Shown: positions 7,719 to 14,713 of the stretch, one piece after another
Layout of the letters: each line of letters begins with the position of its first letter
How positions within the stretch are numbered: position 1 is the first letter of the stretch
DNA from: Subdoligranulum sp.
Lineage (GTDB): Bacteria > Bacillota > Clostridia > Oscillospirales > Ruminococcaceae
Direction: 5' to 3'
Assembly: GCA_004555405.1 (NCBI GenBank)
Contig: SFIE01000023.1
Coordinates: forward strand, 1 to 46,443
Length of the DNA stretch: 46,443 bases
Made by a program: the position numbers and the translations under genes
Notes under the pieces: model-generated
Databases searched by the model: none
Told to the model about the DNA's origin: nothing
Seen by the model: only the letters and a program-made list of their open reading frames with translations

Positions 7719-8945
7719 ATGCCAAAAGAATATACAGCAAGCGGCATTCAAATGCTGGAAAATCCGCACTTTACAGCCGAGAACACACCGGAATTCCTTT
7801 CAGAACAGGCCACCGGGCCGGTGCGCCGCTGGCAGGCCTCGGCCCCCGGCTATGCGCCCACACCGCTGGTGGGGCTTTCCGGCCTTGCCCAAACACTGGG
7901 GGTGCGGGCTGTGCTGGTGAAGGATGAATCCAAGCGATTTGGGCTGAATGCCTTTAAAGGGCTGGGCGGGCTGTATGCGCTGTGCCGCGTAGTGTGCGAG
8001 CATCTGGGGCTGGACTACCGCACAGCCACGCTGGCGCAGCTGCAGCAAAAAAGCCTGCGGCCCCAGATTTCTCAAATGGTGTTCATCACCACGACCGACG
8101 GCAACCACGGCAAGGGCGTTTCGTGGGCGGCGGGAATGCTGGGCTGCAAAGCCTATGTGTATATGCCAAAGGGCTCGGCACCGGTGCGCGCGCAGGCCAT
8201 TCGCGATGCGGGCAGCGCCGAAGTGACCATTACAGATAGGAACTATGACGATACCGTGCGCTACACCGCCGCCCTTGCCAAAGAAAAGGGCTGGTTTCTG
8301 GTGCAGGACACCTCGTGGCCGGGGTATGAGCAGGTGCCCCGCTGGATCGTGCAGGGGTATACCACCATGGTGTATGAGGCCCTGCGCCAAATGGGCCAGC
8401 AGGGCTTTGCAGCGCCCACCCATGTGTTTTTGCAGGCGGGTGTGGGCGCTATGGCCGGGGGCGTGCTGGGGGCGCTGGCGTGCAGCTGCGGCAAAGCGCT
8501 GCCCTGCGTGAGCATTGTGGAGCCGTGTGAGGCGGCCTGTATTTATGCATCGGCACAAAAGGCAGACGGCGCGCCCCATGCGGCGTGCGGCAGCGGCGAA
8601 ACCATGATGGCAGGGCTGAACTGCGCCGAGCCGTGCGGCATTACATGGCCGATTTTGCGGGATCTGGCAAGGTTTTATTTTGCCTGTCCGGATAGCGTTT
8701 CCGCGCACGGAATGCGCGTTCTGGCTGATCCTGCCCCGGGTGATGTGCCGGTGATCTCGGGGGAATCCGGCGCGGTGGGCGCGGGGCTGCTTTCGCTGCT
8801 GTGTACGAACGCCGAGCTGCAGCCCATGCGCAGCGCACTGGGCCTTGGGCCGGATTCCGTGGTGCTGCTGCTGAACACCGAAGGCGATACCGACCCGCAG
8901 AATTATAAAAAGATCGTGGGCCACGGGGCGCATTCCGGCGGGTAA
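7719..8945 (+). CDS. dpaL: Diaminopropionate ammonia-lyase
   Basis: The 408-residue protein matches the YgeX/DpaL type: a pyridoxal-phosphate enzyme that splits 2,3-diaminopropionate into pyruvate and two ammonia. The cofactor lysine is K80 in NAFKGLGG, and the acidic partner lies in TTTDGNHGKGVSW, with the family's GETMMAGLNC near the middle of the second half. Length equals the usual 400. The ATG at 7719 follows GGAAAGGAAA. A TATAAT is present at 7582-7587 but its -35 is poor. It stands alone between two terminators or promoters, with no ureidosuccinate or carbamate genes of the E. coli yge cluster nearby, so a role in using D- or L-diaminopropionate as nitrogen source is inferred. Confidence 0.92.
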   Translation: MPKEYTASGIQMLENPHFTAENTPEFLSEQATGPVRRWQASAPGYAPTPLVGLSGLAQTLGVRAVLVKDESKRFGLNAFKGLGGLYALCRVVCEHLGLDYRTATLAQLQQKSLRPQISQMVFITTTDGNHGKGVSWAAGMLGCKAYVYMPKGSAPVRAQAIRDAGSAEVTITDRNYDDTVRYTAALAKEKGWFLVQDTSWPGYEQVPRWIVQGYTTMVYEALRQMGQQGFAAPTHVFLQAGVGAMAGGVLGALACSCGKALPCVSIVEPCEAACIYASAQKADGAPHAACGSGETMMAGLNCAEPCGITWPILRDLARFYFACPDSVSAHGMRVLADPAPGDVPVISGESGAVGAGLLSLLCTNAELQPMRSALGLGPDSVVLLLNTEGDTDPQNYKKIVGHGAHSGG

Positions 8946-8964
8946 GCCTGTGTTTAGAATATCA

Positions 8965-9003
8965 ACCAAGAGCCGCCGGGCAAAAATGCCCAGCGGTTCT
9001 TGG
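8965..9003 (+). terminator. Hairpin after dpaL
   Basis: ACCAAGAGCCGCCGGGCA and TGCCCAGCGGTTCTTGG form a long stem around a 4-base loop with one or two mismatches. No T-run follows, so termination would be weaker. Confidence 0.55.
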
Positions 9004-9081
9004 CATAGAAAAGCGGTGGATGGGAAAACAGACAGCTGAATTTCGCGCTTCTGGCCATGAAAACAAATTCTGAATTATTGC

Positions 9082-9110
9082 GTGACAGATACAGGAAGTT
9101 ATTTTATAAT
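9082..9110 (+). promoter_or_regulatory. Promoter of the niaR operon
   Basis: GTGACA (9082-9087), a 17-base spacer and TATAAT (9105-9110), about 110 bases before niaR. No clear copy of the known NiaR box was seen near it. Confidence 0.6.
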
Positions 9111-9222
9111 ATTGGATGTTAAATGGCAAACGAAAATGACATACAGAAAAGGGCATCCGAAAAAACGGCGCAGGCCGCCGGGGTGCAGACAGAGGATACA
9201 GAAAAAACACAGGAGGGGTAAC

Positions 9223-9741
9223 ATGGCAGCGCAGGAACGCCGAGAAAAACTGAAGGAACTTTTGCAGAATGCCCCGGGGCCGCTGAGTGCCTCCGGCCTT
9301 GCCAAACAGCTGGGAGTCTCGCGGCAGATCGTGGTGGGCGATGTGGCCCTTTTGCGCGCAGGCGGCTGTGATATTCGTTCTACGCCGCGCGGCTATGTGA
9401 GCAGTGCAGACACCATGCAGGGCTGCCGTGAGATGGTGGCCTGCTGCCACACGGGGGAAGAACAGCTGCGTCAGGAGCTGTACTGCGTGGTGGATAACGG
9501 CGCATCGCTGTTGGATGTGACTGTGGAAAATCCGCTGTACGGCGAGCTTACAGGCCAGCTGCACATTGCAAGCCGCTATGATGCTGACCGCTTTATTGAA
9601 AAAGCGCACGAATTTCCCGATGGGCTGGTGAGCCGCACCACAGGCGGCGTGCATTTGCACACGCTGTGCGCGCCCAACCGGGAATGTCTGGCGCGTGTGC
9701 GGGCCGCTTTGGCCAAGCTGGGGATCTTGTATGAAAAGTAA
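9223..9741 (+). CDS. niaR: Niacin-responsive transcription repressor NiaR
   Basis: The 172-residue protein has an N-terminal winged helix (about residues 5-50) and a C-terminal 3H domain named for conserved histidines, seen in QLHIASRYD, EKAHEFPDG and GGVHLHTL. In Firmicutes NiaR binds nicotinic acid and represses NAD synthesis or niacin uptake genes. The ATG at 9223 follows AGGAGGGG; the open frame upstream carries no family sequence. Its stop overlaps the next start by 11 bases, so the two are coupled. No nad or niacin transporter gene lies in the window, so its targets are elsewhere. Confidence 0.88.
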   Translation: MAAQERREKLKELLQNAPGPLSASGLAKQLGVSRQIVVGDVALLRAGGCDIRSTPRGYVSSADTMQGCREMVACCHTGEEQLRQELYCVVDNGASLLDVTVENPLYGELTGQLHIASRYDADRFIEKAHEFPDGLVSRTTGGVHLHTLCAPNRECLARVRAALAKLGILYEK

Positions 9742-10825
9742 GATCACGGCGCTGCTGCCGCCGCTGGTGTGGCTGCTGGCCGGGCTGGCAGCGCTGGCGC
9801 TGTTTCGCATTTTCCGAAAAGACCCGGCGGCCATGCAGTGGTGGCTCGGCCATGTTTCCATGCCCTACAAGCAGGCGATGAGCGCATGGGCAGACAAGGT
9901 GTCTTTCAGTGTGGCCGAGGCCGTGTGTACGCTGGCGGGGGCCGCAGTGCTGGCGCTGGCGGCAAACACGGTGTGGCGCATGGCGCACGGCGCTGCGGTA
10001 AACTGGGCCGGGCGGCTTTTGGGCATCTGCGCATTCGGCGTGTGGGTGTATGCGGCAGTGTGCGCTTTTTGGGGCACCCAGTATTACGGCGAAAGCTTTG
10101 CCCGGAAAACCGGCCTGCAGGCCCGTGCGGTGCAGGTGGAGGAGCTGCGCACGGTCACCCTGTGGTTCCGCGACAGGGTAAACGAAACGGCACAGCAGGT
10201 GCCCCGCACGGAAAACGGTCTGTTTGCCGTGAGTGCTGAGGAAATTCTGCAGCAGGCTCAGGGGCTTTACAACGGAATGCAGCGGGAATATCCCGCTTTG
10301 GCCGGGCCGGAAAGAAAAATCAAACCGGCGGCCTATTCCAAGCTGATGAGCCTTGCGGGCTTTACGGGGTATCTGTTTCCGCTGGCCGGGGAAACCACCG
10401 TGAATGTGGATTGCCCGGCGGTGCTGATCCCGGCCACCGTGGCGCACGAGATCAGCCACCAGCGCGGCGTTGCGCCCGAACAGGAGGCGAATTTTTGCGC
10501 CGTGCGCGCCAGCGAGCTTTCGGGCAATGCGGTGTATGAATATTCCGGCTGGCTGTTTGGGTATATCCATTTGTACAATGCGCTGCTTCGCGCCGACCCG
10601 GAGTCGGCCATAGAGGCTGCCGCGGGGCTGTGCCCTGCTGCCAGCGCCGACCTTGCCGACAACAGCGCCTATTGGAATGCCCGGCAGGGCCCTGTAAAAA
10701 CGGTGAGCCAGAAAAATTACAGCGCCTTTATCAAGGGCTACGGCCAAACGATGGGCATGGCCAGCTACGGCGCGTGTGTGGAGCTTTTGGTGGCGTGTTA
10801 TGCGCCGCGCGCCATGGCTGAATAA
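9731..10825 (+). CDS. DUF3810 membrane protein with HExxH metallopeptidase motif
   Basis: The 364-residue protein starts with two or three hydrophobic segments (about 5-25, 60-80 and 95-115), then a soluble part with HEISHQRGVAPEQEANF: H239 and H243 are the zinc-binding HExxH histidines, and the Glu-rich stretch 11-16 residues later offers the third ligand. This is the pattern of the DUF3810 family, predicted zinc proteases with the active site outside or near the membrane. No substrate is known. It begins inside the end of niaR (11-base overlap) and ends at the strong hairpin 10869-10911. The link to niacin control is only positional. Confidence 0.82.
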   Translation: MKSKITALLPPLVWLLAGLAALALFRIFRKDPAAMQWWLGHVSMPYKQAMSAWADKVSFSVAEAVCTLAGAAVLALAANTVWRMAHGAAVNWAGRLLGICAFGVWVYAAVCAFWGTQYYGESFARKTGLQARAVQVEELRTVTLWFRDRVNETAQQVPRTENGLFAVSAEEILQQAQGLYNGMQREYPALAGPERKIKPAAYSKLMSLAGFTGYLFPLAGETTVNVDCPAVLIPATVAHEISHQRGVAPEQEANFCAVRASELSGNAVYEYSGWLFGYIHLYNALLRADPESAIEAAAGLCPAASADLADNSAYWNARQGPVKTVSQKNYSAFIKGYGQTMGMASYGACVELLVACYAPRAMAE

Positions 10826-10862
10826 AATAAACTGAAAAATCCTGAAAAAATTTACCAAAAAA

Positions 10863-10892
10863 TAGACGAATAGGCTATATGTGTGCTATAAT
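10863..10892 (+). promoter_or_regulatory. Putative promoter of the GH25 lysozyme gene
   Basis: TAGACG (10863-10868), an 18-base spacer and TATAAT (10887-10892). The -10 box forms the loop of the 17-bp hairpin described next. Confidence 0.45.
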
Positions 10893-10917
10893 AACACACA
10901 TATGGCCTATTTTTTCT
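10869..10917 (+). terminator. 17-bp hairpin with T-run after the DUF3810 gene
   Basis: AATAGGCTATATGTGTG (10869-10885) pairs with CACACATATGGCCTATT (10895-10911) with a single G-U pair, and is followed by TTTTT. It is a textbook terminator for the upstream operon, yet its 9-base loop is TATAAT plus flanks, the likely -10 of the downstream gene. Confidence 0.8.
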
Positions 10918-10968
10918 TTTGTGCTGCATCCTGTGCGGCAAAGGAATGCATTCCGGAGGGAAAACCTG

Positions 10969-13095
10969 ATGAAAAAGGATCTTGCAAAGTATTTTTCGGC
11001 CGGGTGGAAAGGGCGATTCCTTTCCATGCCGCTGTATAAATCGCTTACCGCGCTGGGACTTTGCGCGGCTATTTTGGTGGGCGCAGGCGGAAGTGCCGCC
11101 GCACTGGCGATCTCTGGCTCCGGCCAATCGCAAAATGCGGTGAGCGCCGAGGCTATGGCGGCAGCCGAGCCCACGCCCAGCCCCACACCGGCCCCCACGC
11201 CCAAGGATGTGCCGCTGAGCATGGAGATCAGCGTGATCCAGCAGGACATCGGCGTGGCGGTGTATCGCCCCATGGAAAACACCACCCCGGAAGGGGAAAG
11301 CATGCCCCTGCTGGAGGTGGCTGCCGGTGCAGCCCGCAGCATGGCAAAAGCACAGAAAACCCAAAACGGCGATGAGGATGTGTGCTTTATTGACTCAACG
11401 CCCCTGCGCGGCGTGGAGCTGAATGTGCTGATCACGGACAAAAGCGGCAACACCACCGAGGCTGCGCTGGATGCGGAAACCGGCACGGCACTGGCCGAGG
11501 ATGTGAAGCCCGGCGAATACACGGTGGCTCTGCAGCAGCACGACGGCTATATTCTGCCCGAGCAGCAAACCGTGACCGTAAAGGAAAAAGTGGTGTACAA
11601 GGCAGACACGCAGGCCGTAAAGGAAAAAATCGTGCAGGCCAGCCAGGTGACAGAGTCGGCCGAAGACTCGAACTACGGCAATGCCAATGTGGTGGCCGAG
11701 CAGCTGAAGGATACGGTGCGCTATGCGGAATCCAGCGTGTCGGACGAAAGCGGCACCAGCTATTTTGACGGCAAGGTGGATGGAAACGGATACCTGACCA
11801 TTGGCGGCAAATCCAGCCCGTATAAGCCTGTGTATCAGGACGGTAAGATCGTGGGCGCAAAAAAAGACGGCAGCGCCAATATGTATGCCGCAGCCTTTGT
11901 GCCGGGGGCAAAGATCGAATTTTTGGGCAAGGCCAGCGGCGGCAGTGTGCGGATGCTGAGCGATGACCCGGCTTCCGGGGAAGAAAACACTGCTTCCTCG
12001 GAAAATGGCGCTTCCTCGGAGGCATCTTCGGAAACCGGCAGCTCGGTGCCCACAAAGCCCACGCCGGAACCCACGTCAACCGCCTCTCCGGAGCCTACGC
12101 AGGAACCCACGCCTACCCCCACCCCCACGCCTACCCCCACCCCTACCCCCACCCCCACCCCGGAGGTGACGCCTACGCCTACCCCAGTACCCAGCGAAAC
12201 GCCCACCCCCACCCCGGAAGCAACGGCGACCCCCACTCCGCTGCCCAGTGAATCGCCCACGCCTACCCCCACGCCCAGCCATACATACGATTTCAGCAGC
12301 TGGCCGAACGAGTTGAATGTGGACGGACTGAAAGAAAAAGGCTTTGACGGCAGCGTGAAAACCGACACCAAAAAGGTTTACACCGGCTGGCAGACCCTGG
12401 ATGGGGTGCGCTATTATTTTGACCCCGATTCCCACGAGCCGGTAAAGGGCCAGCAGGTGATCCAGGGCATCATGTACACCTTTGGCGGCAACGGCGGCCT
12501 GCAAAGCCAGAGCCGGGGCATTGATGTTTCCAAATTCCAGGGCAGCATCAACTGGAGCCAGGTGAAGGCAAGCGGTGTGGATTTTGCCATTATCCGTGTG
12601 GGCTACCGCGGCTACGGCAGCGGCGCACTGGTAGAGGACAGCCAGTTCCGCGCCAACATTCAGGGCGCTTCCTCGGCGGGCATTCCCGTGGGCCTTTACT
12701 TCTACAGCCAGGCTGTAAACGAGGAAGAGGCCGTGGAGGAAGCCAGCATGGTGCTGAGCCTGTGCGGCGGCTACCGGCTGAACTATCCCATTTACTATGA
12801 CACCGAATATGTGGCGGGCGGCCGCGCCAACGGAATCTCGCGTGAAACCCGCACGGCCTGCGCCGTGGCATTCTGCGAAACCATTCGCAATGCAGGCTAT
12901 TCGGCAGGTGTGTATTCTTACGCCAGCTGGTTCTACAACAGCCTGAGCTATGCCAACATCAGCAAGTACAGCATTTGGATCGCACAGTACCGCGACAATC
13001 TGGACTTTAAGTACAGCTATAAGATCTGGCAGTACAGCAGCAAGGGCCGTGTGCCCGGCATTTCTGCCAATGTGGATATGAATATCGCCTATTGA
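10969..13095 (+). CDS. Membrane-anchored GH25 lysozyme with Pro/Thr-rich linker
   Basis: The 708-residue product starts with a short basic region and one hydrophobic segment (about 27-48), so it is secreted or anchored. Residues about 55-330 are an unassigned extracellular part. A linker of repeated PT/TP pairs fills about 358-440. Next come two short cell-wall-binding-like units (GWQTLDGVRYYFDP and GIMYTFGGNGGLQ), then a full GH25 muramidase domain from RGIDVSKFQG (about 515) to the end, with the catalytic acidic residues in GIDVSKFQG and YYDTEY. GH25 enzymes cut the MurNAc-GlcNAc bond of peptidoglycan. Start at ATG 10969, after GGAGGG; the longer frame crosses the terminator. Likely a cell-wall remodelling autolysin of the host, not a phage lysin. 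Confidence 0.9.
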   Translation: MKKDLAKYFSAGWKGRFLSMPLYKSLTALGLCAAILVGAGGSAAALAISGSGQSQNAVSAEAMAAAEPTPSPTPAPTPKDVPLSMEISVIQQDIGVAVYRPMENTTPEGESMPLLEVAAGAARSMAKAQKTQNGDEDVCFIDSTPLRGVELNVLITDKSGNTTEAALDAETGTALAEDVKPGEYTVALQQHDGYILPEQQTVTVKEKVVYKADTQAVKEKIVQASQVTESAEDSNYGNANVVAEQLKDTVRYAESSVSDESGTSYFDGKVDGNGYLTIGGKSSPYKPVYQDGKIVGAKKDGSANMYAAAFVPGAKIEFLGKASGGSVRMLSDDPASGEENTASSENGASSEASSETGSSVPTKPTPEPTSTASPEPTQEPTPTPTPTPTPTPTPTPTPEVTPTPTPVPSETPTPTPEATATPTPLPSESPTPTPTPSHTYDFSSWPNELNVDGLKEKGFDGSVKTDTKKVYTGWQTLDGVRYYFDPDSHEPVKGQQVIQGIMYTFGGNGGLQSQSRGIDVSKFQGSINWSQVKASGVDFAIIRVGYRGYGSGALVEDSQFRANIQGASSAGIPVGLYFYSQAVNEEEAVEEASMVLSLCGGYRLNYPIYYDTEYVAGGRANGISRETRTACAVAFCETIRNAGYSAGVYSYASWFYNSLSYANISKYSIWIAQYRDNLDFKYSYKIWQYSSKGRVPGISANVDMNIAY
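12053..12290 (+). repeat. Low-complexity Pro/Thr codon repeat in the lysozyme gene
   Basis: Near-tandem CCCACC/CCTACC units encode the PTPTPT linker, interrupted by short Ser/Glu-containing stretches (PSETP, PSESP). Such DNA slips easily, so linker length may vary between strains. Confidence 0.85.
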
Positions 13096-13105
13096 GCAAA
13101 ACAGC

Positions 13106-13135
13106 AAAAGCCGCCCCGGCCGGGGCGGCTTTTTT
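13106..13135 (+). terminator. Terminator after the lysozyme gene
   Basis: AAAAGCCGCCCCGG and CCGGGGCGGCTTTT are an uninterrupted palindrome followed by more T. It is strong and could work on both strands. Confidence 0.8.
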
Positions 13136-13147
13136 GGAAAAACGGGC

Positions 13148-13186
13148 ATAAAAACAGCGCTGCAGCTTTGAAAGCTGCGGCGCTGT
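13148..13186 (-). terminator. Terminator of ireB
   Basis: ACAGCGCTGCAGCTTT (13154-13169) and AAAGCTGCGGCGCTGT (13171-13186) form a stem with one mismatch. Read on the minus strand it is followed by TTTTTA. Confidence 0.75.
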
Positions 13187-13193
13187 CTGGCTG

Positions 13194-13442
13194 TTATGCT
13201 TGGCCTACATAGCTGCGAACCATGGATTGCAGAAGATCGTCACGGTCGATCTTGCGGATCAGGTTGCGGGCGTTTTTGTAGGTGGTGATGTAGGTGGGAT
13301 CTTCAGAAAGGAGATAGCCTACGATCTGGTTTACAGGATTGTAGCCCTTTTCCTGCAATGCGGAATAAATCTCCTGCAGGGCGGCGCGCAGCTCTTGATC
13401 CTGTTCATCGCGCAGTGAAAATACAGCGGTAGCATCTGCCAT
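13194..13442 (-). CDS. ireB: IreB-family regulatory phosphoprotein
   Basis: The 82-residue protein is a full-length member of UPF0297 with the hallmark block NPVNQIVGYLLSEDPTYIT. In Enterococcus, IreB is phosphorylated by the kinase IreK and tunes cephalosporin resistance; Thr residues near the N-terminus (ATAVFSL) may be the target here, by inference. In many Firmicutes the gene precedes ruvX, but here it stands alone between the lysozyme gene and acpS. Its promoter and that of acpS face each other across 153 bases. Together with murA, murC and the lysozyme, it adds to the wall-related content of this stretch. Confidence 0.93.
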   Translation of the reverse strand: MADATAVFSLRDEQDQELRAALQEIYSALQEKGYNPVNQIVGYLLSEDPTYITTYKNARNLIRKIDRDDLLQSMVRSYVGQA

Positions 13443-13491
13443 GGGTGCATCATCCTTTCTTTTTTTTGCTGCGGTTTAAAAATTTAAATTT

Positions 13492-13520
13492 ATTATACCC
13501 GAAAAAAGGCACACTTGCAA
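13492..13520 (-). promoter_or_regulatory. Promoter of ireB
   Basis: On the minus strand, TTGCAA (plus 13515-13520), a 17-base spacer and TATAAT (plus 13492-13497). Confidence 0.65.
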
Positions 13521-13536
13521 GCGAAACCTGTCTGAT

Positions 13537-13565
13537 TTGCCTTTTTAGGCGGGTTTGAGTATAAT
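13537..13565 (+). promoter_or_regulatory. Promoter of acpS
   Basis: TTGCCT (13537-13542), a 17-base spacer and TATAAT (13560-13565), 31 bases before the start. It lies back to back with the ireB promoter. Confidence 0.65.
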
Positions 13566-13595
13566 AAAGGCAAAAAAATCGGGAGGGAAAGGTGC

Positions 13596-13985
13596 ATGAT
13601 CTATGGGATCGGCTATGATCTGTGCAAAATCGAGCGCATGAAAAAAAGCCTGCAAAGCGAAACCTTTTGCAAGCGTGTGTTCGGCAGCGCCGAATGGGCG
13701 GCGCTGCAGGCGCTGGGGGAAAATCGCCGCGCCGAAAGTGCGGCGGCCTGCTTTGCCGCCAAGGAGGCTTTTTTAAAGGCAGCGGGCACCGGCCTGGGCG
13801 GATTTCCGCTGGCCGAGCTGCAAGCGCTGCGCAAAGAAAGCGGCGCACCGTATTATGCTTTGGAGGGCAGCGCTGCCGAGTGGCTGCAGGCGCAGGGGCT
13901 GCGGGCCCATTTGAGCCTGACGCATGAAGCCGGGCTGGCCGCAGCCATGACGGTTTTGGAAAAAATGGATACCATGGGTGATTAA
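13596..13985 (+). CDS. acpS: Holo-[acyl-carrier-protein] synthase
   Basis: The 129-residue enzyme moves 4'-phosphopantetheine from CoA to the serine of acyl carrier protein, switching on fatty acid synthesis. The magnesium ligands are in place: D8 in GIGYDL and E57 in FAAKEAFLKA, with K61 following. GGGAGGG precedes the ATG at 13596. The gene is followed at 90 bases by mazF, echoing the Bacillus order acpS-ydcC-alr-mazEF with the three middle genes absent. Confidence 0.93.
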   Translation: MIYGIGYDLCKIERMKKSLQSETFCKRVFGSAEWAALQALGENRRAESAAACFAAKEAFLKAAGTGLGGFPLAELQALRKESGAPYYALEGSAAEWLQAQGLRAHLSLTHEAGLAAAMTVLEKMDTMGD

Positions 13986-14075
13986 AGCCATGCCCCTCTG
14001 CTTATACTGAATGCAGGGGGAGGCCAAGGCGCTCCCACACCGCAAACCGAACATTCTGTGGGGGAGGGCAGAAGC

Positions 14076-14426
14076 ATGGAAGTGCACAGAGGAGAAGTTT
14101 TTTACGCAGATCTCAGCCCCGTGGTGGGCAGCGAGCAGGGCGGCATTCGCCCGGTGCTGATCGTGCAGAACGATATCGGCAACCGGCACAGCCCCACGGT
14201 GATCGCAGCAGCCATTACCAGCAGGCAGGATAAAAACCGCCTGCCCACGCACATTGGCATTCGGGCTGACCGCTGCGGCCTGAGCCGCGACAGTGTGGTG
14301 CTGCTGGAGCAGATTCGCACATTGGATAAGCACCGCCTGCGGGAAAAAGCAGGGCAGGTGGGGCCCGAGGATATGCAGCGCGTGGATCAGGCGCTGGGGG
14401 TATCCATTGGGTTAAACAGTACCTAA
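14076..14426 (+). CDS. mazF: MazF/PemK-type endoribonuclease toxin (NdoA-like), no antitoxin
   Basis: The 116-residue protein is a chromosomal MazF of the Bacillus NdoA type, which cuts mRNA at short motifs. The two residues known to be essential in B. subtilis, R25 and T48, occur at the same numbers here (GGIRPVLIV and AAAITS). No reading frame for a MazE-like antitoxin lies upstream: acpS ends 90 bases before and the gap holds only a weak C/G hairpin. The ATG at 14076 follows GGGGGAGGG. The stop codon TAA is part of the terminal sequence of a dispersed repeat (14424-14606). It may be controlled by an antitoxin elsewhere, or may no longer act as a toxin. Confidence 0.9.
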   Translation: MEVHRGEVFYADLSPVVGSEQGGIRPVLIVQNDIGNRHSPTVIAAAITSRQDKNRLPTHIGIRADRCGLSRDSVVLLEQIRTLDKHRLREKAGQVGPEDMQRVDQALGVSIGLNST

Positions 14427-14606
14427 GGCAATGCCGCCCAATTCCCGCCTGACGGCTTAAGCACCGCTGCCGCGGCTGCGAAGCACAATCTGCGCCCGAA
14501 AAATGCTCGATAATACACCCAGTATTATCTGCGCTTTTTGCTTAGCAGCTTGCACTTCTCGCTCGCTGCATCGGCACTTAGAATTGTGCGGTATTGCCCT
14601 AAGGCA
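14424..14606 (-). repeat. MITE-like repeat, copy 1 (internally shortened)
   Basis: The element begins TAAGGCAATGCCGCC and ends GTGCGGTATTGCCCTAA, with terminal inverted repeats of about 20 bases. Its reverse complement matches copy 3 (34092-34325) base for base over most of its length, but lacks about 60 central bases. It codes for nothing. The left end supplies the mazF stop codon. Confidence 0.8.
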
Positions 14607-14661
14607 TGCCGCACGAAACCCCGCGGTATCGGCACATGGCATTGTGCGGCATTGCTCTGAA
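14603..14661. repeat. Minimal derivative of the MITE-like repeat
   Basis: Directly abutting copy 1, TAAGGCATGCCGCAC (14603) and GTGCGGCATTGCTC (about 14645-14659) form a second pair of related inverted ends enclosing only about 30 bases. It looks like a relic or end-to-end derivative of the same family. Confidence 0.55.
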
Positions 14662-14663
14662 GA

Positions 14664-14705
14664 AAACCAGCAGGGGCCGGGAAATTTCCCGGCCCCTGCT
14701 GGTTT
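14664..14705. terminator. Long perfect palindrome ending murC
   Basis: AAACCAGCAGGGGCCGGGAA and its exact inverse complement form a 21-bp stem with no separate loop bases, between mazF (plus) and murC (minus). T-runs are short on both sides. Confidence 0.65.
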
Positions 14706-14713
14706 ATTCGGCG

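Noticed and set aside
12053..12290. CRISPR-like repeat array
   Set aside because: The repeats are Pro/Thr codons inside an open reading frame, without spacers of constant length. No other CRISPR array or cas gene was seen in the window.
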